From the NCBI GenBank assembly GCA_022494885.1, contig JAGVSM010003692.1, positions 202,933 through 266,932 of the forward strand: a DNA stretch of 64,000 bases, written 5' to 3'. Source of the stretch: Micrasema longulum (taxonomy: Eukaryota; Arthropoda; Insecta; Trichoptera; Brachycentridae). How positions within the stretch are numbered: position 1 is the stretch's first letter; every line of letters begins with the position of its first letter. Under the pieces are notes generated by a model, which was not told the origin of the DNA, made no database searches, and saw only the letters and a program-made list of their open reading frames with translations. This document shows, piece by piece, positions 8,646-20,378 of the stretch. Position numbers and translations under genes: made by a program.

Positions 8646-11379
8646 TTTACTGTGGACAAAGGACACATTGCATTAGAGAAGTATACATTTTTTTTTTATG
8701 AAATGAAAATTTAATTTATTATTCTATTTTAAAAATTAACTTTTTTTTTTTATTATAAAAAACACCCAAGAATACGAATAAACTAAACTATTTTATACTT
8801 TTTTGGGTAACTGAAAACAGAATAAAGCTACAAAGACTACAAAGACCACAAAATCAAATATAAAAAAATGCATACAACCGAGACTACCTACACTGAGAGC
8901 ACTGCATTAAACTCTGGAACTTTTAGACACACACATCTTAAGAAGGCTTAAAACCCCTTTAACTAATACACAAACTCACGTGATGACGACATCACAAAAA
9001 AACTTCATCCACAACCACGACACAAGAAAACGAAGACATATAACTTCCATAGAGAGCATATTATAAAGAAAGCAAAAACAAAAATGGGACAGTCTCAGAA
9101 AATGTGCAATGACCTACCTGAGATTTAAGACTGTCATACATTGTGAAACCTTCTTGAAGTCGTTTTTAAATAATATAAATCTTAAAATGTTTAATTAAAA
9201 ATGTTTTTAGCTGAAGGTATTTGTATCCAAGGGAAAATCACATAAAAAACAATCAGTTCGCATTATGTAACCGTGCCAGTAATCATTTTTGGGACAAATA
9301 ATATATAAAATAACTAATACACCATAAGGCGAATTTTCTTTTTTCATGATTTTAACCAATATTTTGTTAAGGAGTCCTCAAAAGGGGATTTTTTAAACAT
9401 AGAACAGAGAAAATATATTTTGATAACAGTTCCTTTGATAAACGATAGCGAGTTAAGTTTTTTTAGGAACACAGAAATTACTTTTCATGGTTTTTTATAT
9501 GCTAGAAAAACTAAAGAAGTTTCTTTATTACCTTTACAGAAAAAAAATTGGGTTAGATTTTTTTTGAACTGAGTCGAACCAATACGTAAATAATTTTGTG
9601 GTATGTACCGGTATTATTTCATCCCCTATTCTCCATAGAAATGGAATATTTCCACGTAAAATATTTTATCGAGCAGGTGAATATGAAAATTCTGATAAAA
9701 ATAAGGAAAAAGATTTTTCAATCTGCCGATCAAATGAAATAAGAGGAATTTATAATATCGAAAAAATCGAAGGCCTCCTTGTTCTTCGTATGAAAAAAAT
9801 CATTCAAATTCAAACAAGAGTTAGAAATAAGAATATTTTAGGTGTTTTGAACTATTCGAAACATTTCTTCTTTTATGTTTTAAAGCATAAACAAACTACA
9901 AACGTATATTTAAGTGTGTTTTTGTCCTTTTATTGGGAGTTTTATAATATAAATAATTTAGATAAACGAATATGAAATATAAACGTAATGTTTGAAACTG
10001 TCTTAACATTTTGTAATTTATCTCTGTATATTAAGTATTTTTTGTACATTGTCACATGTAAAAAAAAAAGTGTTTTTTTAAGTGTTTTCCCCAATTGTTG
10101 ACATAATTTTTATATTAACTTTGACAATTGACAATACAAAAATATGTTTGTTATTTGAAATTCTGTTAACAATGGTGTGTATTATTGTAAATTACATGCA
10201 CGATAAATAAAGAAGAGAACTAAGTATTATTTCATACAAACCTCAGTAGTGACGACACATTTACTCTGAAGGTTGCCATGTTATAAGTAATTCAAAATTA
10301 CCTGCTGAACTCTGATCGAAATGTAACAATTTCACCACGGGTAACAACACCCTTTTCTACGGAAATGAGTTACTAACCGTCTCCACGCGTACATGTTGTA
10401 GTGTATCTCCGCGAGATTGCTGATAAAGTATTTGAGGTATCATAAAATGTGGATACTAACATCGCGCAATTATTTATTAGTTCAAGTGATACAAATAACA
10501 TCCCTGTGGGAGACTTTTTTAACATTTGTTTTCATTTTAAAGTTCAACATACTATGAAATGCTCCTTTCAATACATTTATTTTAATTTCATTGCATATTA
10601 GAGAACAAAATAACTCCGTAATAAATTCACCAACTTTTTCATGAAGCGTCACGTTTGTTTCGTGATTGTTCCAAAGCCATTTTAAAACAATTAATCATGT
10701 TTTGCATCCGGAGTAAAGTATTTTGGAATATGTAATGCTGAATTATGCAAAAAATCCCATATATATACAGTGTACAACCCGTCAGGGGTGACGCAGAGAG
10801 CTCGCATGGGAAATTCTCGGAACAAAAAAGTTGATTGATTAGGTTCCTCACCTCATGCGGTTTATAACACTCGCTTTTTATGCAAATATTTAAATGTATG
10901 AGCTATTTTTTATTTTAAATGTAGAAATAGTCAATAGAATTCACCTTATGTTGACAATTACTGCGTCAACGCTATATGTAGATTAAATACATACTTATAG
11001 GAAACTTGTACGTTGTTTTTAAATATGAATATCTGTAGAGTGTATTAAGTATAATGTTTTGTCATCGCTACTGATCGTCCAATTTTTTTCAGTTTACCTA
11101 AAATAACTGAATATTATATTATTTTTGTTATATCATATTATTACAATGTCCTTTATGTAGGCAGCACTAACTTTTTTATGTTAAAATTCTTAAGCGTACA
11201 TAATACGTTAATACATAAAATAATAAATGTGTTTGTCAAAATCATATTTGATTGATTAAATCATGCACATGAGAGTTAATTGAGTTGCCAGAAACTCTCA
11301 GGGAAGTTGTAAAAGTCTCAATATTTGTAGAATATTGCATAAATTGGATTAAAAAAAATACACTACATGTATATTCTTC
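8646..11379. other. No gene or recognised element
   Basis: AT-rich sequence with homopolymer runs. Frames of 125 codons (9598-9975) and 70 codons (10639-10851) show no domain, no signal for splicing or start context, and no similarity to the elements elsewhere in the window. Confidence 0.5.
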
Positions 11380-11765
11380 TTCTCTAAATGCCCTGTCAGG
11401 TATCTCCAACGTTAGCAATCACTCTGGCAAAAGTCTCTCAGCGTTGTGCTGCCCGGAAAATCTGCTCCACAGTCTTGAAGCCAATCCTGTCTCGTATATT
11501 TCGCAGCCAGAACATGTCTTCTTCCAGTCCCTCGGTGACCATCAATCAATCTTGCCCTTCAAAATTAAATGAGGCAAGTGGTACTTTTCTCCACGCATAA
11601 TATGTCCCAGATACGAAATTTTACCAACTTTTATGGTGGTAAAGAGTTCTTTGTTACTTCTATCTCGACTTAAGACTTCTGAGTTCGTTATCAGGTCTGT
11701 TTAAGATATCTTAAGCATTCTGCGATGCAACCACATCTCAAAAGCCTCCAGCCGGTTCAAAGTGT
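11380..11765 (-). pseudogene. RTE-type LINE C-terminal remnant
   Basis: The minus strand translates, with stops and frame changes, to the C-terminal region of an RTE-like LINE polyprotein: 'RLEAFEMWLHRRMLKIS', then 'LFTTIKVGKISYLGHIMRG' and 'KYHLPHLILKGKID', and at the end 'LLTLEIPDRAF'. The first block is the same conserved segment as in the minus-strand LINE at 21795-22365. It has in-frame stops (for example after MLKIS and KID) and no reverse transcriptase domain, so it is a 5'-truncated dead copy. Its terminal block also matches the element ends at 31150-31360 and 46700-46950. Confidence 0.75.
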
Positions 11766-12404
11766 TCACTTTTAGAGTTCAAATACATATTCAAAACGTT
11801 TTTTATTATTAGTTTTTAAAATGTACTGTATTACTAAATAAAGACGGGAGTAAATTTTTATCATATCTAGGTACGCACAAAATCTCACACCAATGCTAAC
11901 ACCGCTAAATGGTGGATAAAAAAATATGATCAATACTTACACGTTATGTGTCATTACAAAATAAAATAACTTTTATCCTGAGCATTATAAAATATCTCTT
12001 ATTTCCTTGGTTTAAATTTACATTTTTTCACAGTTCAAATTATCTCCTTTAAAATGGGCAAATATTTAAAAAGTTAAAAGAATGTTTATTACCAATCTAA
12101 TAAAATAGAAATCATTACGTCTTTAGTGAAATAATTATTATACAATATAAAATTAAATGCATGTTAATAAATAAATAATGTATAATTTAAAATATACGTT
12201 TACATACTAATGTGATAAAAAAATAAGGTAAATTATTTTATCTCAAATATGCGGGCTGTTGGACTCTCGCAAATCTTTTTTTTTGAGTTAGTTGTACTGT
12301 CCCTGACATCTGTGTCAAATTTTAAGAATTTATTTATATTTAGGTGTATATAAAGCGATATTAGCGTTCTTATAATTTATTCAAATATTTAAATTTTGGT
12401 ACTC
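11766..12404. other. No gene or recognised element
   Basis: Very AT-rich; nothing recognised. Confidence 0.55.
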
Positions 12405-12532
12405 GTTTTCAACGAATTGTATATAACTCACAATAAAAAATGGAAATCAAGTTAGGGTGGATAGGGATTCAAACTTTTGACAGACTTTTGATTCCGCAAC
12501 ACTAGCCCCGGAACCACAAACCGATTCATTTT
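12405..12532 (-). mobile_element. SINE family B, degraded
   Basis: Read in reverse: 'gtttgtggttccggggctag', a decayed B box, 'gatttccatttttattgtga' and 'caattcgttgaaaa'. Same architecture as 36677-36815 with many substitutions. Confidence 0.6.
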
Positions 12533-12649
12533 GCCACAAAAATCTAAGTAAAGTTGTTAAGTAAAAATGAGTTTTTGTTTAAAAAAATTAACCGCTTTAA
12601 TAAAAAAGAGTAATGAAAATTCTCTAAGGGGTTTTTTGTTAATCAAGAC

Positions 12650-13400
12650 AATTTTATTAATTATATTTTTCGCTGATTCTGAAAAATGCGGGTCAGTGAT
12701 ATATAAGCTCCTGACGTCACTACAACCTGTGTAAATCTATTGTGACGTCTCACTGAACATTAGTTCTCGCCCTCCAAGCCATGGTCTTTAAAGAGCCTGG
12801 CTACTTACTGGAGAGCAAAACTCTCATATTACATAATCAAGCCCTCTAAGACCAGGCCCTTAAAGCATTTTAATTGTAATAATTTAGTTTTTAGCTAAGC
12901 GTTACAAAATAATATAAATTATGTGGATATGCATTGTTAAAACATTGTCACAACTTCAACATCCTTTGTACCCACAACCACTGTCACTCCTAACCTCAGT
13001 ATTCCTTGATCATCCGCCACAATAAGACCTCGTGTCGTGAATCGCGTGTTTATTTTACTGAACGTGTGCCGCATCATAGACATTGTTTCCACCAACCACC
13101 AGTGTTCAGCTCCAGATCGGGAGCCTGTCCTAGTGTTGGCGCAGCTTGCAATTGACCTGACGGACCACTAAAATTCCATCAAGAACGAATCAGGTTAGTG
13201 GCATCCATTTCTAATCCACCTCATTCGTTGGGGTTGTGACCGATTGACACTGCAAACCACATATCGAGGATATTAACTTATTTCATTGAAATCAAAATAC
13301 AGTCCACTCCGCTAAATAATATCGTAGAAGCCCTAGGACTTCGCCCCCCGCAATTTTCCACCCCACATCCGTGTGGGAATTTGTTTTCCCAACAATCGTT
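12650..13400. other. Unclassified segment, possible LTR remnant
   Basis: Richer in GC than its surroundings. It contains the CRE-like palindrome TGACGTCA beside a TATA-like string at 12697-12720, a pair of related blocks ('gccatggtctttaaagagcc' and 'gccctctaagaccaggcc'), and 'tggcgcagc' at about 13136, which could be a decayed primer-binding site. The first 30 bases recur inverted at 63557-63590. An old LTR-retroelement leader is one reading; I cannot define its ends. Confidence 0.25.
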
Positions 13401-14011
13401 ACACTGACATATAATATACAATACATACATATTACAATTATTCGTAATGTTCGGCAAATTTCAATCGATCGATTTCAATTCATCAGGCGATTTACGTAAA
13501 TATGATATGAATTTATTAGACGATTTATGGAAATATTATATAAACTGAATTCAATTATTTATTACATGTATAATTTTTGTCTTCCCAACAAGTAAGCAAA
13601 CCAAAGCTTAATGTTGCCATTCGAATGGAAATAAAACAAAATTACGTATTCCAATTCAAAATAATAAACTTTATGGCGTCTGATCGCAGTAACAATTTTG
13701 TTTTACGTATTTCGTAAAATCAGCGTTTCTACGATCTTTCCACATTTAAGATATTTTATTATTTCCATAAACTTAAAACTCCGAAAATAGCAATCTTGAC
13801 ATTTTCAAAAAGATAACATCAGAGTTTACTAGAAGCGCAGCGATGATCCGTGCTATGCTCATAAAGTTGCGGCTCCGCGTCCTCAGCGAGTTTAGTATAA
13901 AGAACTTTACAAATCTTGATGTTACTTACTTTTTACTAAAGCATTTAGAGTAAATATATAAGAGTTATAAAAGGGACACGTTCTCATCATTTTCTTCAGC
14001 ATGGTTTATCT

Positions 14012-14187
14012 ATGGCGGTCTCCGTGGTGTAGTAGTCAAGACGCTTGACTCACGCACGGAAGGTTCCGGGTTCGATTCCCGGTGAGAAAACAAAAAATAA
14101 AAAATGTGATTTTTCTCAAGCCTGGGTGCTCTGTGATGTAATTCACCACTGTAATTAGGCCTCCTGGCCTGTTGTGGTGCAAAAAAA
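14012..14187 (+). mobile_element. SINE family A (tRNA-derived), copy 1
   Basis: The tRNA-Val-like head has an A box ('gtggtgtagtagtcaagac') and an exact B box, GGTTCGATTCC ('ccgggttcgattcccggtga'). The body is 'ctcaagcctgggtgctctgt', 'gatgtaattcaccactgtaa', 'aggcctcctggcctgttgtg', then an A-rich tail. A near-identical copy lies at 14459-14641, so the family is young. It resembles a tRNA only over the first 75 bases and is not a tRNA gene. Confidence 0.9.
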
Positions 14188-14217
14188 TGTAATATAAGTC
14201 AAATAAATGTAAGAATT

Positions 14218-14400
14218 GCAGGAATATAGATGTTCAAATACAGGCAGAATGGTGAATGTTACGCAGTGTTTAAAATGTCTGCTTAAACCAACAAATGACA
14301 GGTCATATGCCATGTAGATGTCTAGACTTCCATATTACCTTCTCGAAAATGTTCTTCACCTGTGTTGTAATATGTTAATTTAATTTAAAATCTGGAATTA
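14218..14400 (-). repeat. Family-E element, minus strand
   Basis: Contains the reversed core ('aatgacaggtcatatgcc'), 'tagacttccatattaccttc', 'tcgaaaatgttcttcacctg' and 'tgttgtaatatgttaattt'. It lies between two SINE-A copies. The core palindromes are mutated. Confidence 0.75.
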
Positions 14401-14458
14401 GGGCACACAAACATATTCTTATGTGTGCTCTAGTAATAATACTGTATATACGTGTATT

Positions 14459-14641
14459 GGCGGCCTCCGTGGTGTAGTGGTCAAGACGCTTGACTCACGC
14501 ACGGAAGGTTCCGGGTTCGATTCCCGGTGAGAACACAAAAAATCAAAACTGTGATTTTTCTCAAGCCTGGGTGCTCTGTGATGTAATTCACCACTGTAAT
14601 TAGGCCTCCTGGCCTGTTGTGGTGCAAAAAAAAAAAAAAAA
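14459..14641 (+). mobile_element. SINE family A, copy 2
   Basis: Same head, B box and body as 14012-14187 with very few differences, ending in a run of about 16 A. Two close copies 450 bp apart in the same orientation suggest recent independent insertions. Confidence 0.9.
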
Positions 14642-15005
14642 TCTCATTTATGAATAATTTTAAATGTATTATGATTTGACTTTAAGTTTGAAAAACTTTC
14701 AAAATGGATAAAAATGTTTTCTTTAAGTATATGAGAAGCTACGAGTATCTCTAGTTAGGTAGTTTAGATGACTCATCAGCAAAAACAAAAAATATGTATG
14801 AATCCTTTTAGCACTCAATTAACCAATTGTATAAATAATTAAATGTAAATTGCTGTAACAAATACATATATAACAATGAAATTAAATTTCTTTCTTATAC
14901 CACATCCACATCAGAGTTAATATACTCAGTTAATAAAAAATGAACATACTCGCATATTTATTTAATTTATTAACGGCCTAAGCCAATAATATTTAATCAA
15001 CATAA
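14642..15005. other. No gene or recognised element
   Basis: AT-rich; nothing recognised. Confidence 0.55.
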
Positions 15006-16135
15006 TTTATTTATTTATTTACAAACATAAGTTTATTTTACATTATTTGAGACATAAGTACCAACTCCATTGGACTAAAAGTCTTGTGTTGAGATGGGAC
15101 TAGCAATTAGTTGACACAGACACATGAGTATATCAACACAAATATAGGATCAGCAACATAAAAAATAATTTTTAAAAAAAAACATAGATATATATGGAAC
15201 ATCAATACGGTAAACAGTGAACTCAAACATTCGGAAAATCATCAAGGAGTTTCCTACTCAAATCCCTCCCACTAAGGAAAATCCAGCCATTAACTACTTT
15301 CTTGAAGATAGTTTTGGTCCTTAAGGGCTTAATACGCTCTTTTAAAATATTGAACACTCTCGGTGCAATATATAAAATATGTCTCCAAGCAAAAGTCGTA
15401 CGGGTTTTGGTTATGACATAATTCATGCTCTGGGAAAACCTTGTATGGACATTTTGCTGAGACCTCTCCTTATTGTTTGACCAGAAGTGTGCAAGTGCTT
15501 CTGTTAGGTACAGTTGTCCCATATCCAGCACCTTCATCTATTGGAACAACTGTTCTGACGGGTATGTTGGAGGGCGCCGGAATATTATTCTCAATAATAA
15601 TTTCTGTGAAATTATGAGAGGCTTTAAAATGGATGCCGCACAACCCCCCCAGCCAGCTATTCCATAGGTTGCAGTGGATTAAAACAGAGCAAAATACACA
15701 CTTCTGAGAGTGCCAATATCCAGAATGTCTCTAAGAGAGCAGAATAGATGGCACAGCTTTCTCAACCAAGAGTTTAGTGACTGGACCTGAGCCTCGCATC
15801 GTAAATTCCTATCAATGATAACACTTATGTATTTTATGGAATCTACCCGATACAGAAGTTGGTATGTTTTATCACAGTAAATTCCTAAATTAAGCGCAAT
15901 GCTTGAAAGTAAACTATTATTTATACAAAATGTCAGATATTTCGTTTTATCGATATTAAACGTAAGTAAATTATCATATAGCCATTATTTAACAATATTT
16001 ATTACTCAGTTTGCTTTCTGAATGACAGAGTTCCAGTCACCAGCCTCAAATAACAAAACCATGTCGTCGGCAAACGAAATAACTTTTCCGCAATTATTTA
16101 TTTCGTAATTGTATTTAAAAGTGCATAAGATTTTT
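15006..16135 (-). pseudogene. Jockey/CR1-like LINE, 5'-truncated and decayed
   Basis: The minus strand encodes the second half of a non-LTR reverse transcriptase. 'NNCGKVISFADDM' (about 16062-16100) carries the FADD form of the catalytic YXDD box. It is followed by 'WLYDNLLTFNIDKTKYLTF', 'VDSIKYISVIIDRNLRC', 'TATYGIAGWGGCA' and a C-terminal tail that is open from 15537 to 15223 ('VLDMGQLYLTEALAHF'). In-frame TGA and TAA codons interrupt it. The 3' UTR ends in an (AAAT)n-like tail, seen as 'tttatttatttatttac' at 15006-15022. The 5' part with endonuclease and RT fingers is absent. Typical dead-on-arrival copy. Confidence 0.85.
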
Positions 16136-16139
16136 TTAT

Positions 16140-16372
16140 TATATCGGCCAGTATAGATAGACTACCATCAGATCGTTGCAAAGATGAAAGACAGCCAACC
16201 ATAAGAAAAGCTCCTATATAACAACAGTTGAGGTTTTAGGATTATGTGGAGAAGACCGCTTCCTTTGGCATCAGAAACTGAAAAGACAGCCGGAAACAAT
16301 GACAAGGGGAGACGTATCCCGGAGGGGGGTAGGACCCTAAATGGGTTGTAGCGCCGGAGATGATGATGTTAT
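16140..16372 (+). repeat. Possible RTE-type 3' end
   Basis: Ends with 'ccctaaatgggttgtagcgc' and a (gatgat)n run, the usual look of an RTE-clade 3' terminus. The sequence before it shows no clear coding block. Directly abuts the opposite-strand LINE at 15006-16135. Confidence 0.4.
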
Positions 16373-16394
16373 CTGATTGATTAAATTTAGACCA

Positions 16395-16706
16395 TATAGA
16401 TTCGTATTATTTGATCGAAAATATGCGTGGTCCTTTTAAATAAAGAGACAATCTTTTCTTTGTCTTGCTCAATGCTGAGCGCCGTGGTCTTCAGGAATAT
16501 CTGGCAGTGTTCAATGAGGACCTCGTTAGCTTTTTTTGGCTATTCGATATTATAGATTCGTATTATTTTATCGAAAATATGCGTGGTCCTTTTAAATAAA
16601 GAGACAATCTTTTCTTTTTCTTGCTCAATGCTGAGCGCCGTGGTCTTCAGGAATATCTGGCAGTGTTCAATGAGGACCTCGTTAGCTTTTTTTTTTGGCT
16701 ATTCCA
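16395..16706. repeat. 156-bp tandem duplication
   Basis: The unit starting 'tatagattcgtattattt' at 16395 repeats at 16551 with an offset of 156 bp. The copies differ mainly at one base near the start, one base in 'ctttgtcttg/ctttttcttg' and the length of a T-run. The high identity implies a recent duplication. Reverse frames through it are open and Glu/Lys-rich ('EVLIEHCQIFLKTTALS'), but I cannot name a family. Confidence 0.9.
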
Positions 16707-17664
16707 TCTTGTAAGCGGCCGTTCTCTTGCTCAGTTACCCTCAACTGTCCTTATTATTTTATTTTTCCAGAAACAAGATTATTGCGCGCTGGTTGTGCTC
16801 TAGGACTCGCTTTGTCCGCTTTAACGTCTGAGAGGTTGTTAGAATGATTAAGATTTTTACACAGGATTATACCTAGGGTTAGTATAAAGACAATGATAGT
16901 CTTTCAAAGGATTAATGGTATTTTGACGACAGTGAATTTCTCGTGAATTTGAAAGTTATATTAGGGTCTGTGTTAAGGTTTTGAAAGTACTGTCTTAATC
17001 ACTTGATGAATTTATGTGCTATGTTTTTCCTTTGTTTGAGTCCGTGTTGTATCGGGCGAATTTTCTGAATGTTTTCTAGATGCGTAGGGATTTTGTGGGG
17101 TTATTTATTTTGTTTGTTTTACTGCGTTTTTCTTCCTTTCGAAACGGAATTAGGGGGGTAAAGCTGCGGTTCCTATTTGGAATTAACACTGTATTTCATC
17201 AATGACGTACAGCTTGCTCACCACATACCGGACTCTGCATCTGAGGACATAAGTATCCTTGGCGATGCCCACATACACGGAAAAGTTGCTCGTTGCCGAA
17301 CGAGAAAAGCTGCCTGATGGAGCTCTCTATAATCTTGTAGCTTTAGCATTTTTGTGCTGAAAGAAAGTAATTCAGAAGCACATATAATGCACACGGAATG
17401 TGTTCAGAAGATTGATTAGGATATCTGCAGCAGCGCAAAGGGGAATCAACAATATTGAAAACAAATAAATTGTCATTAAATTTACCATCACCTGATAAAA
17501 ACTGCGTAGTCCAGTGATTAGGGATAGCTATGTATAATAAAGTGCTTTTCTGTATGCCTATCGCTTATTGCAGTGACAAATGGTGATTCTATTTACTGGT
17601 AACATATAAAATATATATATATATTTGTACCTACATAGAAGGTACATAATATAATGTAAGTAAT
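16707..17664. other. No gene or recognised element
   Basis: Mixed composition with a slightly higher GC stretch at 17040-17340. No coding or repeat signal that I can support. A short TA microsatellite lies at 17611-17626, just before the Helitron. Confidence 0.5.
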
Positions 17665-17665
17665 A

Positions 17666-18339
17666 TCTTTATACATATAATTTCTCTGTACGTGTGATGT
17701 CACCGTACTCCTAAACGGCTTAACCGATTTACGTGCGGTTTTTATAGAAATATAGATCTTTGCGCTGTGCGCGTTCGTAAATATTAAAATCTTCAATCAA
17801 ACATGTAAAAAAGAAGTTTATTCATCGATCTACCAGGGTTGCATTCGAGAACAATGCATTTGCAAAAAAATGGAAAGATATTGTTTTTTTGTGTATAAAA
17901 AAGTTTATTTTTGAATATTTACAAACGGCATTTGTTTTTTGTGGATCTCAATCAGATTCTTTCCTTAAATTCCTTATAATTTCTACCCATTTATTTCTTT
18001 TTATTGGATTTTTGGTAACACTAAAATAATATTAAATTCAATATATTTTTAAAAATTGTATTCCTACATAGGTACACCCCTTTGTTGGTGATACGACCGG
18101 AGTTTGACGTTTGCAAAAAGAACGCCATATTTGAAAAAATATTTATTTTATGTTTTGGAATTCAACCATAAGTAAGTACCTACTTAAATTCAATCTTTTT
18201 TAAATATTGATAATGTTTTATTTTGAAATCCAATCACAAACAAGAACCTAGGTACCTATTTATCAATGAAAAGTATTTTTCCAAACTAATAGCAGGCAAG
18301 CCAACGTTCGTGCAGGACAACGTCTGTCGGGTCCGCTAG
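17666..18339 (+). mobile_element. Non-autonomous Helitron
   Basis: Starts with TC ('tctttatacatataat') after an A (17665) and ends with CTAG (18336-18339) before a T (18340), which is the A-T host site used by Helitrons. The 3' terminus 'gtctgtcgggtccgctag' follows a small hairpin (ACGTT...AACGT, about 18304-18322). The 5' segment 'ctgtacgtgtgatgtcaccg' and 'ggcttaaccgatttacgtgc' fits the subterminal sequence of insect Helitrons as I know them. No Rep/helicase coding is present, so it would depend on an autonomous partner. Confidence 0.75.
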
Positions 18340-18340
18340 T

Positions 18341-19222
18341 ATACTATAAATTTATATTTTTCTGTGGTTTTGTGGGATACAACAACCATCATACATGAAA
18401 TCAACTTAAACGACGTAACTTCACGACACATTTTATTATATAGATATATTATTCGATAATATTAGAATAAAAATACGAACAGGGGAAATGGTTTAAAATA
18501 AATGGTAATTATTTATTTGTTTTTCTGTAAATAAAGTTACATTAAAACATTATTATGGTTAGTCAAATATAATGGTAAGCTGCGCATAATCGCTTCTATA
18601 CACGGTTCGCCCCTGGATTATTGATAGTTCCTGAAGAATGGATACTATTGCGAGTCTTAAGTCCACGAAATGTGCGGTATCCGTCTCTAGAACTATATTT
18701 CAAACACATTGAGTGCATTCGTTTATTTTTCCAAGATGTCCGCGTTTCTTCACCAAAGAAAATAATATTAAATAAATAGCACTCTCGAACAATGTTCTAA
18801 TACAGACACAAAACCCTCAACCCTATTGAATACAAAACCCTCAATTCAATAAGCTTTCTGAAAAACACAAGCGGCAAATATACGCAATCAAAATAAGAGA
18901 GTTTTGGTTTAAATGCCCGTTCAAATAAAAAGTCATTTTTTCTTCGTGTTGACAATGTTTCTAATTAATTTATCAAAATTTCTCTGTGCTAACACGTTCC
19001 ACACAGTACCCAAACTCAAACAATTCCGGATAACCTACATGTCTGGGATTTTAAAAGAAAATGTTTGCCATTTTTGTCTATTCTGTTGTGAACTTTTCAA
19101 TTTAATTGTAAAATATTAACAATTCTCATTTATTCATTTCAAATCATCAAATTTGCCATGCACAAATAAATAAATCGTTAATCATCATTGAGAAGATCTC
19201 TAGAAAAAATAATAATTTAATG
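18341..19222. other. No gene or recognised element
   Basis: AT-rich with one small GC patch near 18585-18640. A 68-codon frame at 18913-19119 has no recognisable domain. Confidence 0.5.
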
Positions 19223-19365
19223 AATCGGGTTGTGGTCCCGTGGCTAGTGTCTCGGACTCACGGCTCAAAGGTCCGTGGTTTGAATCCCAAGCTACCCCAA
19301 CTTAAATTCCCATTTTCTAATAGTAAGTTATTTACAACTCGTTGAAAATGGCCCTCAAAATTGTT
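19223..19365 (+). mobile_element. SINE family B
   Basis: 'gggttgtggtcccgtggcta', 'gtctcggactcacggctcaa', B-box-like 'gtggtttgaatccca', 'cccattttctaatagtaagt' and 'caactcgttgaaaatggccc'. Nearly the same as 36677-36815. Confidence 0.8.
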
Positions 19366-19689
19366 ACTTAAGTTAATGTGTTCAAAAACCGCCTAGATGC
19401 ACACATCAATTTACAATGTTTAATAACCATTTACACTTGATGTACACGCATCAGCTTAATAGCTGCTGCTGTATTATTATAAATAATAAAAATAAAGTTA
19501 ATAATTTTACATTATACAACATGACACAACAAAGAGACAAAATATGAAAAAATAATTATCAACTTTAAACCTTTATTTATATTTTTAAAATTATACATAA
19601 TAATCAAAAAACTATAATACATTATGTAAATACCAATATGTTAAATCAATAAACTACAAAATTTGTGTAATCAATAAACTAAATCAATT

Positions 19690-20052
19690 GTGTTATCAAT
19701 AAACTTAAAATTTATTCATAAATTAGCCACTAATGTAATTGTAGACGAAGAACTAAAACTTATAAAAAATTGTAGTCAACATGGACATAATACGAGAATA
19801 TCAGACCAATACCGTACACAACTTTCTAAAACAAGACAAGGACAATCAAGACTAATAAACCAGGGACTGAAATTATACAATAAACTACCAGACAAAGCTA
19901 AACAAAAGACTCAGACAAACTTTTCAAAAGATGTAAAAAATATTATTTTGAACAACAGAGTATAAATGAAAAATGTATATATTATTTTATGTAAAATGAA
20001 TGTAATAATCCGTAAGGGTTTATAAATAAATTTTAAAATAAAAAAAAAAAAA
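19690..20052 (+). pseudogene. LINE ORF2 C-terminal tail with poly(A)
   Basis: An open frame from 19690 to 19965 encodes 'LKFIHKLATNVIVDEELKL', 'HGHNTRISDQYRTQLSKTR' and 'LINQGLKLYNKLPDKAKQK'. This is the C-terminal tail typical of jockey/CR1-like LINE proteins (a basic 'NTR' block and 'GLKLYNKLP'). A second, longer copy of the same family lies at 49441-50140. The 3' UTR is short and ends in an A-run at 20036-20052. The 'MLSIN' start is incidental. The copy is heavily 5'-truncated but its tail is intact. Confidence 0.75.
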
Positions 20053-20083
20053 CATTAATTATATATAATATACTATAAACGAC

Positions 20084-20290
20084 AGGCACCGTGGCACAGT
20101 TGGTAAGACGGCAAACTGTGAAATTGGCGTCGCGGGTTCGATTCCAGCCAGTTGCAAGAAAAAAATCCAAGAAAGATTTTTTATCAATTGGTCTGGGTTT
20201 TCGATGTTTTTTTTTAACTTCCTTTCATATCTGCTCTTTCCCACCGGCTGGCAAGCCTCTTAAATAGACGCTAAGCTAGTTTATTCCCCT
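20084..20290 (+). mobile_element. SINE family C (tRNA-derived)
   Basis: The head 'caggcaccgtggcacagttg' with B box 'cgggttcgattccagcc' is followed by 'aaaatccaagaaagattttt', 'caattggtctgggttttcg', 'ccggctggcaagcctctt' and 'aaatagacgctaagctagtt'. It matches 50657-50877. The minus frame across the head ('LAGIEPATPISQ') is a well-known kind of false protein from tRNA-like SINE heads. Confidence 0.85.
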
Positions 20291-20366
20291 TTAAAAAACG
20301 TGTCATAAATAAATGAGAAAATATATTTTGACTCGTTTATACCATTTGATTTTAAAGTGCACAATC

Positions 20367-20378
20367 TTAAATGTAAAG
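20367..20378. repeat. 12-bp target-site duplication, left
   Basis: 'ttaaatgtaaag' here is repeated exactly at 21085-21096, bounding the family-E' composite. Confidence 0.75.

Noticed and set aside
14012..14090. tRNA-Val gene
   Set aside because: A/B boxes are present, but the acceptor stem does not close and a SINE body follows in every copy.
20059..20244. Minus-strand frame with 'LAGIEPATP'
   Set aside because: It is the reverse complement of the family-C SINE head; the same kind of false peptide appears at 50592-50834 ('SGNRTRDASF').
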